Source: Microbacteriaceae bacterium (GTDB taxonomy: Bacteria; Actinomycetota; Actinomycetes; Actinomycetales; Microbacteriaceae). Taken from it: a stretch of 5,997 nucleotides of DNA. Numbering within the stretch: the first letter of the stretch is position 1; every line of letters begins with the position of its first letter. Below are positions 1 to 4,787 of this stretch, piece after piece. The stretch is from NCBI GenBank assembly GCA_017744755.1, contig JAGIAU010000136.1, forward strand, positions 1 through 5,997. Direction: 5' to 3'. Position numbers and translations under genes: made by a program. A model generated the notes under the pieces. It made no database searches and was not told the DNA's origin. It saw nothing but the letters and a program-made list of their open reading frames with translations.

Positions 1-320
1 GTGTAGTACGTGCCCGGCTGGAGCTGCAGGACGTAGTCGACCTGCTGGCCGGGCGTCACGTTCTCCTTCTCGCCGACGATGCGCAGCTGGTCCTCGGCGA
101 AGACCTCGAACTCGTTGACGTCGCTGCCCGTGTTCTCCAGGGCGAAGGTCACCGTGCCGGCCGCCGTCGTGTCGGCCGAGACGACGCAGTCCGTGTCGCT
201 GATCGCGACGGAGAGGCGGGGGGCGCCGCCCGGGGTGTTCGGCACGCAGCCGGCGAGGGCGACGGCGGCGAGGCCGAGCGCGGCGACCGCGGCGGCGGGG
301 GCGAGACGGGACGTGGGCAT
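1..320 (-). CDS. efeO: EfeO iron-uptake lipoprotein, N-terminal part (cut by window edge)
   Basis: This is the first 106 codons of a minus-strand gene that runs off the left edge. The ATG (318-320) is preceded by a good ribosome binding site, AGGAG, at 325-329. The product opens with a short charged stretch, a hydrophobic Ala/Leu-rich helix (about residues 7-23) and a lipobox LAGC with Cys25, so it should be an exported lipoprotein. Residues about 35-106 read like the cupredoxin-like beta domain at the start of EfeO, with Cys45, the segment NEFEVF (69-74) and GEKENVTPG (83-91). EfeO proteins normally continue into an M75/imelysin peptidase-like domain, which is not visible here. In the EfeUOB family EfeO is thought to capture iron outside the membrane for the EfeU permease. 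The gene lies 30 bp downstream of efeU on the same strand, as in efeUOB operons; efeB would be expected further left. A short stand-alone cupredoxin lipoprotein is the alternative, but the context favours EfeO. Confidence 0.85.
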   Translation of the reverse strand, partial: MPTSRLAPAAAVAALGLAAVALAGCVPNTPGGAPRLSVAISDTDCVVSADTTAAGTVTFALENTGSDVNEFEVFAEDQLRIVGEKENVTPGQQVDYVLQLQPGTYY

Positions 321-350
321 GCTGCTCCTAGGTATGGATCGGGAGAACGC

Positions 351-1229
351 TCAGTGCGCGACGGACGTGACCGGCACCGGGCTGGTCGCGGGGGCGGCCG
401 GCTCGGGGGCGCTGCGGCCGCGTGAGCGACCCGCACTGACGATGAGGAACGCCGTCATGACGACGGCGAGGTACAGCGCCCAGCCGATGAGCTGCAGCCA
501 GGTCGGCTCGGGCGTGAAGTTGAAGAGGCCGGCGAGCAGGACGCCGTACCAGCTCGTCGGCGGCACGGCCGCGGCGATCGAGAACGCGTGCGTCGTGACG
601 CCGGGCAGCCAGCCCGCCTCCTGCAGGTCGTGGATCCCGTAGGCGAACACGCCCGCGGCGACCACGACGAGGAACGCGCCCGTCCAGAGGAAGAAGCGCC
701 GCAGGTCGATCCGGACCGCGCCCCGGTAGATGAGGAACGAGATCCCGATGGCGACGAGGATGCCGAGGAACGCGCCCAGGGTGCCGAGGAGGGCGTTCTC
801 CTGCGCGTTGACGTTCGCCCAGACGAAGAGCGCCGTCTCGATCCCCTCGCGGCCGACCGCGATGACGCCGATCGCGACGAGCGCCCCGGTGCCGCCCGCG
901 AGCGCCCTGTCGAGCCGCCCGTGGAGCTCGGCGCGCAGGTGACGGGCGTTCCGCGCCATCCAGAAGATCATCCAGGTGACGAGGCCGACCGCGACGATGG
1001 AGAGGACGCCGCCGATGGCCTCCTGGGCCTGGAAGCTCAGGCCGTAGGGGCCCCAGGTGAGGAGCGCGCCGGTGCCGAGCGCGAGGCCGACGGCGATGCC
1101 GATGCCGAGCCAGAGCTTCGGGAGGACGTCGGCGCGGCCGACCTTGCGGATGTAGGCGACGAGGATGCCGACGACCAGACCCGCCTCGAGCCCCTCGCGG
1201 AGGCCGATCAGGAGGTTGCTGAGCAGCAC
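351..1229 (-). CDS. efeU: EfeU, FTR1-family high-affinity iron permease
   Basis: The 292-residue product is an integral membrane protein that moves iron across the cytoplasmic membrane in the EfeUOB system. The two REXXE signature motifs of the OFeT/FTR1 family, whose acidic residues bind iron, are both intact: REGLE at residues 11-15 and REGIE at 127-131. About seven hydrophobic segments can be seen (roughly 5-26, 38-58, 70-92, 114-137, 147-168, 178-200, 245-265), the usual FTR1 topology, followed by an Ala/Pro-rich polar tail (268-292). The start codon is GTG (1227-1229), chosen because the protein begins at the family's usual point and has the ribosome binding site AGAGGA (1235-1240) five bases upstream. 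The stop is TGA at 351-353. efeO follows 30 bp downstream. An iron box about 55-70 bp upstream of the start suggests repression by a DtxR/IdeR-type regulator when iron is plentiful; this regulation is inferred from the site. Confidence 0.96.
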   Translation of the reverse strand: MLLSNLLIGLREGLEAGLVVGILVAYIRKVGRADVLPKLWLGIGIAVGLALGTGALLTWGPYGLSFQAQEAIGGVLSIVAVGLVTWMIFWMARNARHLRAELHGRLDRALAGGTGALVAIGVIAVGREGIETALFVWANVNAQENALLGTLGAFLGILVAIGISFLIYRGAVRIDLRRFFLWTGAFLVVVAAGVFAYGIHDLQEAGWLPGVTTHAFSIAAAVPPTSWYGVLLAGLFNFTPEPTWLQLIGWALYLAVVMTAFLIVSAGRSRGRSAPEPAAPATSPVPVTSVAH

Positions 1230-1261
1230 GGCCGTCCTCTCGGTGTCTCGCGGCCGCCCCC

Positions 1262-1280
1262 TCAGGCAAGCCTTCGCTTC
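1262..1280. promoter_or_regulatory. Degenerate second iron box, 21 bp from the first
   Basis: The decamer AGGCAAGCCT (1264-1273) differs by one base from AGGTAAGCCT (1285-1294) in the main iron box, and the offset is exactly 21 bp, two helical turns. Over the 19-bp window only 11 positions fit the DtxR consensus, and the right half-site is poor. It may be a weak auxiliary site on the same face of the DNA, inside the efeU leader, or a chance partial copy. Confidence 0.4.
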
Positions 1281-1282
1281 CA

Positions 1283-1301
1283 GCAGGTAAGCCTAACCTA
1301 A
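1283..1301. promoter_or_regulatory. DtxR/IdeR-type iron box in the efeU upstream region
   Basis: The 19 bases match the DtxR/IdeR consensus TTAGGTTAGCCTAACCTAA at 16 positions; the mismatches are at 1283, 1284 and 1289. Read on the minus strand the box contains the hexamer TAGGCT (1290-1295), a plausible -10 for efeU, so bound repressor would block that promoter. On the plus strand the box ends 26 bp before the putative -10 of the divergent operon, so it could also affect that promoter. The match is direct; the binding protein and its effect are inferred from known DtxR/IdeR control of iron uptake in actinobacteria. Confidence 0.88.
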
Positions 1302-1327
1302 TGGGGCTGAGACACAAGTCGGGACCC

Positions 1328-1333
1328 TACGCT
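1328..1333 (+). promoter_or_regulatory. -10 hexamer of a leaderless-type promoter (TACGCT)
   Basis: TACGCT lies six bases before the GTG at 1340, so transcription would begin at or next to the start codon, as in leaderless actinobacterial mRNAs. No Shine-Dalgarno sequence precedes that GTG, which fits. A convincing -35 element is not visible. The same layout, with TAAGCT, is found before gltA. This promoter would serve the membrane protein-fdxA operon. Confidence 0.65.
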
Positions 1334-1339
1334 GGACGC

Positions 1340-1783
1340 GTGCAGCCCGCGATGAACGCCCTCTCCGCGCTCATCGCCGCGGTGTGCGGCGCCGCGATCG
1401 GGACGCTCTTCACGGTGGCGCACCGCGCCGTCGCGCCGTTCCTCGGGATCGAGGTGCCGTACGGCATCGTCCTCGGCCTCGCCTCCGTCATCGCGTTCCT
1501 CGTCGCCATGCGGCTGCTCTGGGAGACGCGCTGGCCGGCCGTCGGCGGGGCGCTCGGCGTCATCGGCGCCGTCGCCGTGCTCACCTTCGCGGGGGCCGGC
1601 GGGAGCGTCGTCGTCGCCGCGGACGGATTCGGCTGGACCTGGCTCGTCGCCGCGCCGCTCGCCGCCGCGGTCGTCGTCGCATGGCCGCGCCGTCGGGTGC
1701 GTTCGTCGCCGGAGGGCACCGAAGCCGACGATACGATGGACGGGCCCGGAACCCTCGGGCACGAGCCCGCTGAGGAGCGCTAA
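1340..1783 (+). CDS. Small four-helix membrane protein, possibly DUF6113 family
   Basis: With the GTG at 1340 as start the product has 147 residues: MQPAMNALSALIA at the front, four hydrophobic segments (about 6-27, 41-60, 67-84, 99-115), then a basic stop (RRRVRSS) and an acidic, Gly/Pro-rich cytoplasmic-looking tail. Function is unknown. From recall, proteins of this size and topology directly before fdxA-dapC in actinobacteria are called DUF6113; that label is tentative. An in-frame ATG at 1301 would add 13 residues but overlaps the iron box and lies upstream of the -10 hexamer, so it is unlikely; ATG 1352 is another possible start. The stop codon TAA (1781-1783) directly abuts the fdxA start, and the end of this gene carries the fdxA ribosome binding site, so the two are translationally close-coupled. 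A role tied to the ferredoxin or to the membrane is possible but unsupported by motifs. Confidence 0.75.
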   Translation: MQPAMNALSALIAAVCGAAIGTLFTVAHRAVAPFLGIEVPYGIVLGLASVIAFLVAMRLLWETRWPAVGGALGVIGAVAVLTFAGAGGSVVVAADGFGWTWLVAAPLAAAVVVAWPRRRVRSSPEGTEADDTMDGPGTLGHEPAEER

Positions 1784-2104
1784 GTGACCTACGTCATCGC
1801 CGAGGCCTGCGTCGATGTCAAGGACCGCGCCTGCGTCGACGAATGCCCCGTCGACTGCATCTACGAGGGCGACCGGATGCTCTACATCCATCCCGACGAG
1901 TGCGTCGACTGCGGCGCCTGCGAGCCCGTCTGCCCCGTCGAGGCCATCTACTACGAGGACGACCTGCCGTCGCAGTGGGCCGACTACTACACCGCGAACG
2001 TCGAGTTCTTCGCCGAGATCGGCTCGCCCGGCGGCGCCGCCAAGGTCGGCGTCATCCACGACGACCACGCGCTCATCAAGGCGCTCCCGCCGCAGGGCGA
2101 ATGA
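1784..2104 (+). CDS. fdxA: Seven-iron ferredoxin FdxA ([3Fe-4S][4Fe-4S])
   Basis: The 106-residue protein is a small soluble electron carrier. It has eight cysteines: C9, C17, C21, C25, C40, C43, C46 and C50. By comparison with Azotobacter-type seven-iron ferredoxins, C9, C17 and C50 would hold a [3Fe-4S] cluster and C21, C40, C43 and C46 a [4Fe-4S] cluster, leaving C25 as the non-ligand cysteine. The motif CVDCGACEPVCP (40-51) is typical, as is the C-terminal extension with WADYYTANVEFF (65-76). The length agrees with actinobacterial FdxA (about 105-110). The start is GTG 1784-1786 with AGGAG at 1773-1777, six bases away, inside the end of the preceding gene. Redox partners cannot be read from the sequence. 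Placement before dapC is a familiar actinobacterial arrangement. Proximity to an iron box makes iron-dependent expression plausible. Confidence 0.95.
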   Translation: MTYVIAEACVDVKDRACVDECPVDCIYEGDRMLYIHPDECVDCGACEPVCPVEAIYYEDDLPSQWADYYTANVEFFAEIGSPGGAAKVGVIHDDHALIKALPPQGE

Positions 2105-2117
2105 ACGCTCCCACGCG

Positions 2118-2150
2118 GGTCGAGTAGGCGCGTCGCGCCGTATCGAGACC
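2118..2150. repeat. REP-like intergenic palindrome between fdxA and dapC
   Basis: An imperfect palindrome fills nearly half of the 71-bp fdxA-dapC gap. The core is GGCGCG (2127-2132), a single T, then CGCGCC (2134-2139). The outer parts, GGTCGAGTA on the left (2118-2126) and GTATCGAGACC on the right (2140-2150), pair with small offsets. From recall, palindromes with GGTCTCGATAC and TACTCGACC arms around a variable GC-rich core are frequent between genes in Microbacteriaceae genomes. In mRNA it would fold into a hairpin and might lower dapC expression or protect the upstream transcript. It has no U-tract, so it is not a classic intrinsic terminator. Confidence 0.65.
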
Positions 2151-2175
2151 TCGGACCCTCAAGACGAGAGAACGC

Positions 2176-3270
2176 ATGCTCCAGCTCCCCGACTTCCCGT
2201 GGGACACCATCGGCGAGGCGACCGCCAGGGCGAGATCCCACCCGGACGGCTTCATCGACCTCTCCGTCGGCTCGCCCGTCGACCCGACGCCGTCCGTCAT
2301 CGCGGACGCGCTCGTCGCCGCGGTCGACGCGCACGGCTACCCGGCGACCGTCGGCACCCCGGCGCTGCGCGAGGCGGTCGTCGACTGGTTCGCCCGTCGC
2401 CGCGGCGTCGACGGTCTCACCGCCGATCACGTCCTCCCGACGATCGGCTCGAAGGAGCTCATCGCGCTCCTCCCGCTCACGCTCGGCCTCGGCCCCGGCG
2501 ACGTCGTCGTGCACCCGTCGCTCGCGTACCCCACCTATGAGGTCGGCGCGGCCGCCGTCGGTGCGACCGCCGTCGCCTCGGACGATCCGGCGGCGTGGCC
2601 CGAGTCCACGAAGCTCATCTGGATCAACTCCCCGGGCAATCCGGACGGGCGGGTCCTCGATGTGCCGCAGCTGCGCGCCGCCGTCGCCCGTGCCCGCGAG
2701 CTCGGCGCCGTCATCGTCGGCGACGAGTGCTATGCCGAGCTGAACTGGGCCGGCCCCGATCCGACCCCGTCGATCCTCGATCCGCGCGTCGTCGGCGACT
2801 CGCGCTCCGGCGTGCTCGCCGTCTACTCGCTCAGCAAGCAGTCGAACCTCGCCGGCTACCGGGCGGGCATCGTCGCCGGCTGCAGGCGGCTCATCGCCGA
2901 CGTCCTGTCCGTGCGGAAGAACCTCGGCCTCATGGTCCCGCAGCCCGTGCAGGCGGCGATGGCGGCGGCGTTCGCGGACGACGCCCACGTGCAGGCGCAG
3001 CGCGAGCGGTACCGCGAGCGGCGCCGGCTGCTGCAGACGGCGCTGGAGCGCGCCGGCTTCGTCATCGACGAGTCGTCGGCGGGCCTGTACCTGTGGGTGA
3101 GCCGCGGCGAATCCTCGCGCGAGACCCTCGCCCTCTTCGCCGGGCTCGGCATCCTCGTCGCGCCCGGGGACTTCTACGGCGCCGCCGGGGCGCGGCACGT
3201 CCGCGTGGCCCTGACCGCGACCGACGCGGCGATCCGCGACGCCGCCGCCCGCCTGGAGCTGCTCGCGTAG
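2176..3270 (+). CDS. dapC: Succinyldiaminopimelate transaminase DapC (class I/II aminotransferase)
   Basis: The 364-residue cytosolic enzyme is a fold-type I PLP aminotransferase. DapC makes N-succinyl-LL-diaminopimelate from N-succinyl-2-amino-6-ketopimelate with glutamate as amino donor, in the route to lysine and meso-diaminopimelate or other cell-wall diamino acids. Visible motifs in order: LSVGSPVDPTP (29-39), GYPATVGTPALREAV (54-68), GSKELI (91-96), HPSLAYPTYE (113-122, aromatic ring stacking on PLP), NSPGNPDG (151-158), GDECYAE (182-188, with the Asp that contacts the pyridine nitrogen), SLSKQSNLAGYRAG (218-231, Lys221 being the PLP lysine) and HVRVAL (341-346, Arg343 for the substrate carboxylate). 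Length is normal and no key residue is missing. The start is ATG 2176 with only a weak GAGAG element at 2166-2170. It follows fdxA on the same strand across a REP-like palindrome. Class I aminotransferases are hard to tell apart, so the exact substrate rests on family resemblance and gene order. Confidence 0.88.
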   Translation: MLQLPDFPWDTIGEATARARSHPDGFIDLSVGSPVDPTPSVIADALVAAVDAHGYPATVGTPALREAVVDWFARRRGVDGLTADHVLPTIGSKELIALLPLTLGLGPGDVVVHPSLAYPTYEVGAAAVGATAVASDDPAAWPESTKLIWINSPGNPDGRVLDVPQLRAAVARARELGAVIVGDECYAELNWAGPDPTPSILDPRVVGDSRSGVLAVYSLSKQSNLAGYRAGIVAGCRRLIADVLSVRKNLGLMVPQPVQAAMAAAFADDAHVQAQRERYRERRRLLQTALERAGFVIDESSAGLYLWVSRGESSRETLALFAGLGILVAPGDFYGAAGARHVRVALTATDAAIRDAAARLELLA

Positions 3271-3301
3271 CGCCTGCGGCCGGCGTGTTCGTCCCCGGGC
3301 C

Positions 3302-3350
3302 TGGGCGCGAATAGCCCTCCTCACCGCGGGAACGGGGCCGTTTCCGCCCA
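3302..3350. repeat. 49-nt palindrome, copy A
   Basis: The left arm TGGGCGCGAATAGCCCT (3302-3318) pairs with the right arm GGGGCCGTTTCCGCCCA (3334-3350) at 12 of 17 positions, around a 15-nt loop. It is the copy nearest dapC (31 bp after the stop codon) and one of the two most degenerate of the five. Confidence 0.75.
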
Positions 3351-3357
3351 GCTGGGA

Positions 3358-3385
3358 CCCGCCCGCCGGGGCCCGCCCGCCGGGG
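3358..3385. repeat. Perfect 14-nt tandem duplication in the A-B spacer
   Basis: CCCGCCCGCCGGGG occurs twice head to tail, at 3358-3371 and 3372-3385. Removing one copy would shorten the A-B spacer from 48 to 34 nt, close to the 35-nt spacers seen between B and C and between D and E. It looks like a replication-slippage event in an originally regular array. Confidence 0.8.
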
Positions 3386-3398
3386 CGCCGTGATGCCG

Positions 3399-3447
3399 TG
3401 GGCGCAAATGGTCCCCATCGGTGCGCGCCGGGAGCCATCTGCGCCCA
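3399..3447. repeat. 49-nt palindrome, copy B
   Basis: The left arm TGGGCGCAAATGGTCCC (3399-3415) pairs with the right arm GGAGCCATCTGCGCCCA (3431-3447) at 14 of 17 positions, around a 15-nt loop. Together with copy C and the 35-nt spacer it makes a 133-nt module. Confidence 0.85.
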
Positions 3448-3482
3448 CCCGGGGTGGCGAGGTCGCCATGTCGGTGTGTCCC

Positions 3483-3531
3483 TGGGCGCAAACAGCGCTG
3501 CCTGCGGCGCCGGTCGAGCCGATTGCGCCCA
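3483..3531. repeat. 49-nt palindrome, copy C
   Basis: The left arm TGGGCGCAAACAGCGCT (3483-3499) pairs with the right arm CGAGCCGATTGCGCCCA (3515-3531) at 13 of 17 positions. It starts 84 nt after the start of copy B and ends 16 bp before the DnaA-box-like promoter region of the nuclease-like gene. Confidence 0.85.
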
Positions 3532-3546
3532 TCAGGCCGCGCGGCG

Positions 3547-3601
3547 CTGTCCACAGGCCGCGACGGGCTAGAACGCACACCCCGCCGGAACCTGTGGACA
3601 A
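3547..3601 (+). promoter_or_regulatory. Promoter region with an inverted pair of DnaA-box-like sites
   Basis: TGTCCACAGG (3548-3557) and CCTGTGGACA (3591-3600) form a perfect 10-bp inverted repeat separated by 33 bp. Read on the minus strand the right copy is TTGTCCACA (3593-3601), the DnaA-box form common in high-GC actinobacteria; the left copy CTGTCCACA (3547-3555) differs at one base. Between them lies TAGAAC (3569-3574), a plausible -10 for the gene at 3641, so one site would sit near the -35 and the other just downstream of the transcription start. This layout suits control by a DNA-binding protein. Whether that is DnaA, the gene's own product or something else is not known. Confidence 0.5.
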
Positions 3602-3640
3602 CGAAGGACGGCTTCCGGCGGATCCGAGCAGGATGCCCGC

Positions 3641-4534
3641 ATGGACCCCGCTGCTGGATTCCCTCCCGCGCTCCGCGATCGACCGTTCCGCGTTCGGGCG
3701 GCACTCGCCGAGGGTGCGAGCTGGGGTGTCGTGCGCGATCTGTCGAACCCGTTCCACGGCGTCCGGACCACCGCCCCGCCGCCGGAGCGCCTCGTCGATC
3801 GGGCGCTCGCGCTGCAGACCGTGTTCCGTCCTGGGGAGGTGTTCAGTCACCTCACCGCGGCGCGGCTCCTCGGGATGCGCGTCCCGGAGGGGCGATCGGA
3901 GCGACGGCTCGACGTGACCATGATCGGCGACAAGCGCGCCATGCGACGGCCCGGGGTCAACGGGCACGTGGCGCGGACGCCGAGACGCACCATCCGCACC
4001 GGCGCCGGCCTCCTCGTGACGGACCCGGTGGAGACCTGGGTCGACCTGGCGATGGAGGCCGCCGTCGACGAGCTCGTCGCGATCGCCGACGGACTCATCG
4101 CGCGTCGCGATCCGATGGCGACGTGGTCGGAGCTCGAGGCGGCGGCCAGGAGCGGGCGGCCCCGCAGCGCCGCCCTGCGCGAGGCGCTCGCCTGGGCGCG
4201 ACCGGGTACGGATTCGTGGCGCGAGACCATGCTCCGGCTCGCACTCGTGCGTCGAGGGCTGCCCGAGCCGGAGATCAACGGGCCGATTCATGACGGCGCG
4301 GGCCGCGTGATCGCACACGGCGATCTCGTCTGGCGGAGCGAACGCACCGTCGTCGAGTACGAGGGTCGGCAGCACTGGGACGACGAGCACCAGTTCAGCA
4401 TCGACATCGGGCGGATCAATCGGATCACCGCGCTGGGCTGGCGTCACATCCGCGTCGACAAGGTCTTGCTTGCGGCGCCGGATGCGCTCGCTGCCGACGT
4501 CCTCGACGCGCTCGCGTCCCGTCGAGTCGCGTAG
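3641..4534 (+). CDS. AbiEi-like / DUF559 endonuclease-fold protein
   Basis: The 297-residue product is of a type widespread in actinobacteria and usually labelled endonuclease domain or AbiEi-antitoxin-like protein; its biological role is not established. Residues about 10-45 (LRDRPFRVRAALAEGASWGVVRDL..PFHGVR) resemble the AbiEi-type N-terminal winged-helix region, followed by VFSHLTAARLLGM (67-79). Residues about 190-297 resemble the DUF559/Vsr-like PD-(D/E)XK nuclease fold: SWRETMLRLALVRRGLPEPEIN (192-213) with Glu195, GDLVW (227-231) with Asp228, VVEYEGRQHW (237-246) with Glu239 and Glu241, then a helix and the ending strand GWRHIRVDK (266-274). These acidic residues could form a metal site, but activity is unproven. 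The ATG has AGGA at 3630-3633, seven bases upstream. No AbiEii toxin gene is adjacent, so a type IV toxin-antitoxin role is not supported. The gene is bracketed by 49-nt palindromes; copy D begins at the base after its stop codon. Confidence 0.82.
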   Translation: MDPAAGFPPALRDRPFRVRAALAEGASWGVVRDLSNPFHGVRTTAPPPERLVDRALALQTVFRPGEVFSHLTAARLLGMRVPEGRSERRLDVTMIGDKRAMRRPGVNGHVARTPRRTIRTGAGLLVTDPVETWVDLAMEAAVDELVAIADGLIARRDPMATWSELEAAARSGRPRSAALREALAWARPGTDSWRETMLRLALVRRGLPEPEINGPIHDGAGRVIAHGDLVWRSERTVVEYEGRQHWDDEHQFSIDIGRINRITALGWRHIRVDKVLLAAPDALAADVLDALASRRVA

Positions 4535-4583
4535 TGGGCGCGATCGGTCCATGCCGGCGTGTTCGCGGAACCATTTGCGCCCA
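4535..4583. repeat. 49-nt palindrome, copy D
   Basis: The left arm TGGGCGCGATCGGTCCA (4535-4551) pairs with the right arm GGAACCATTTGCGCCCA (4567-4583) at 12 of 17 positions. It starts immediately after the TAG stop of the nuclease-like gene, so it would be the 3' hairpin of that transcript and may define its end. Confidence 0.85.
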
Positions 4584-4594
4584 GGCAGGAGCTG

Positions 4595-4613
4595 CCGGGC
4601 GGGTGGCGCCCGG
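4595..4613. repeat. Hairpin in the D-E spacer
   Basis: CCGGGCG (4595-4601) and CGCCCGG (4607-4613) form a perfect 7-bp stem with a 5-nt loop near the centre of the 35-nt spacer. The matching B-C spacer also has a small central hairpin (3455-3468) of different sequence. No T-tract follows, so it is not a typical intrinsic terminator. Confidence 0.6.
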
Positions 4614-4618
4614 TGCGG

Positions 4619-4667
4619 CGGGCGCAAACGGTTCAATGCCGGCGGCGCAGCGAGCCGTTCGCGCCCG
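4619..4667. repeat. 49-nt palindrome, copy E
   Basis: The left arm CGGGCGCAAACGGTTCA (4619-4635) pairs with the right arm CGAGCCGTTCGCGCCCG (4651-4667) at 14 of 17 positions. Its outermost pair is C-G instead of the T-A of the other copies, a compensatory change that keeps the end paired. It starts 84 nt after copy D. Confidence 0.85.
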
Positions 4668-4775
4668 GGCACGGCGGGGTGCGGCGGGGGAGCCGCGCGC
4701 AGGGAGCGCGTTCTGTCGCCATCCTACAAACGAGCCTGTGGAATCGTGGCGGTTCGGCCAGGTGACGAACTGACC

Positions 4776-4781
4776 TAAGCT
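4776..4781 (+). promoter_or_regulatory. -10 hexamer of the gltA leaderless-type promoter (TAAGCT)
   Basis: TAAGCT is followed by six bases (GGAACG) and then the gltA GTG, so transcription should start at or beside the initiation codon. TTCGGC (4753-4758), 17 bp upstream, is a weak -35 candidate. The stretch 4668-4752, between palindrome E and this promoter, shows no gene or clear site. Confidence 0.7.
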
Positions 4782-4787
4782 GGAACG

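Larger units (their letters stand above)
3271..3640. other. 370-bp intergenic repeat region between dapC and the nuclease-like gene
   Basis: No credible coding frame is seen here. The region holds three 49-nt palindromes (A, B, C, listed separately), a 14-nt tandem duplication, a small hairpin TGGCGA-GG-TCGCCA at 3455-3468, and the presumed promoter with flanking DnaA-box-like sequences for the gene at 3641. Just after dapC, 3279-3291 (GCCGGCGTGTTCG) is identical to 4553-4565 inside palindrome D, perhaps a decayed piece of another copy. No intrinsic terminator with a T-tract was found after dapC; palindrome A may serve as a transcript end. Confidence 0.7.

Noticed and set aside
1301..1339. 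Upstream ATG at 1301 as start of the small membrane protein
   Set aside because: It overlaps the end of the iron box, lies upstream of the TACGCT hexamer and has no ribosome binding site; the added residues are polar and not part of the membrane protein pattern.
2101..2127. Eight-codon frame overlapping the fdxA stop (ATGA)
   Set aside because: It has no ribosome binding site of its own, runs into the REP-like palindrome and is too short to support.
3302..3350. Palindrome A as an intrinsic terminator of dapC
   Set aside because: The stem is imperfect and no T-tract follows it; a role as a transcript end is possible but not shown by the sequence.
3641..4534. Type IV AbiE toxin-antitoxin system
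   Set aside because: Only an AbiEi-like region is seen; no AbiEii toxin gene is next to it, and the C-terminal part looks like a DUF559 nuclease fold.
3302..4667. CRISPR-like array, because of repeated units with 35-nt spacers
   Set aside because: The repeats are imperfect, 49 nt long and split by a gene; the spacers carry hairpins and a tandem duplication, and no cas gene is present.
4735..4742. CCTGTGGA upstream of gltA as another DnaA-box-like site
   Set aside because: The full nonamer matches at only six of nine positions and there is no inverted partner.
4761..4775. GGTGACGAACTGACC before gltA as an operator
   Set aside because: Only the outer three bases and scattered inner positions are symmetrical, which is too weak to call.
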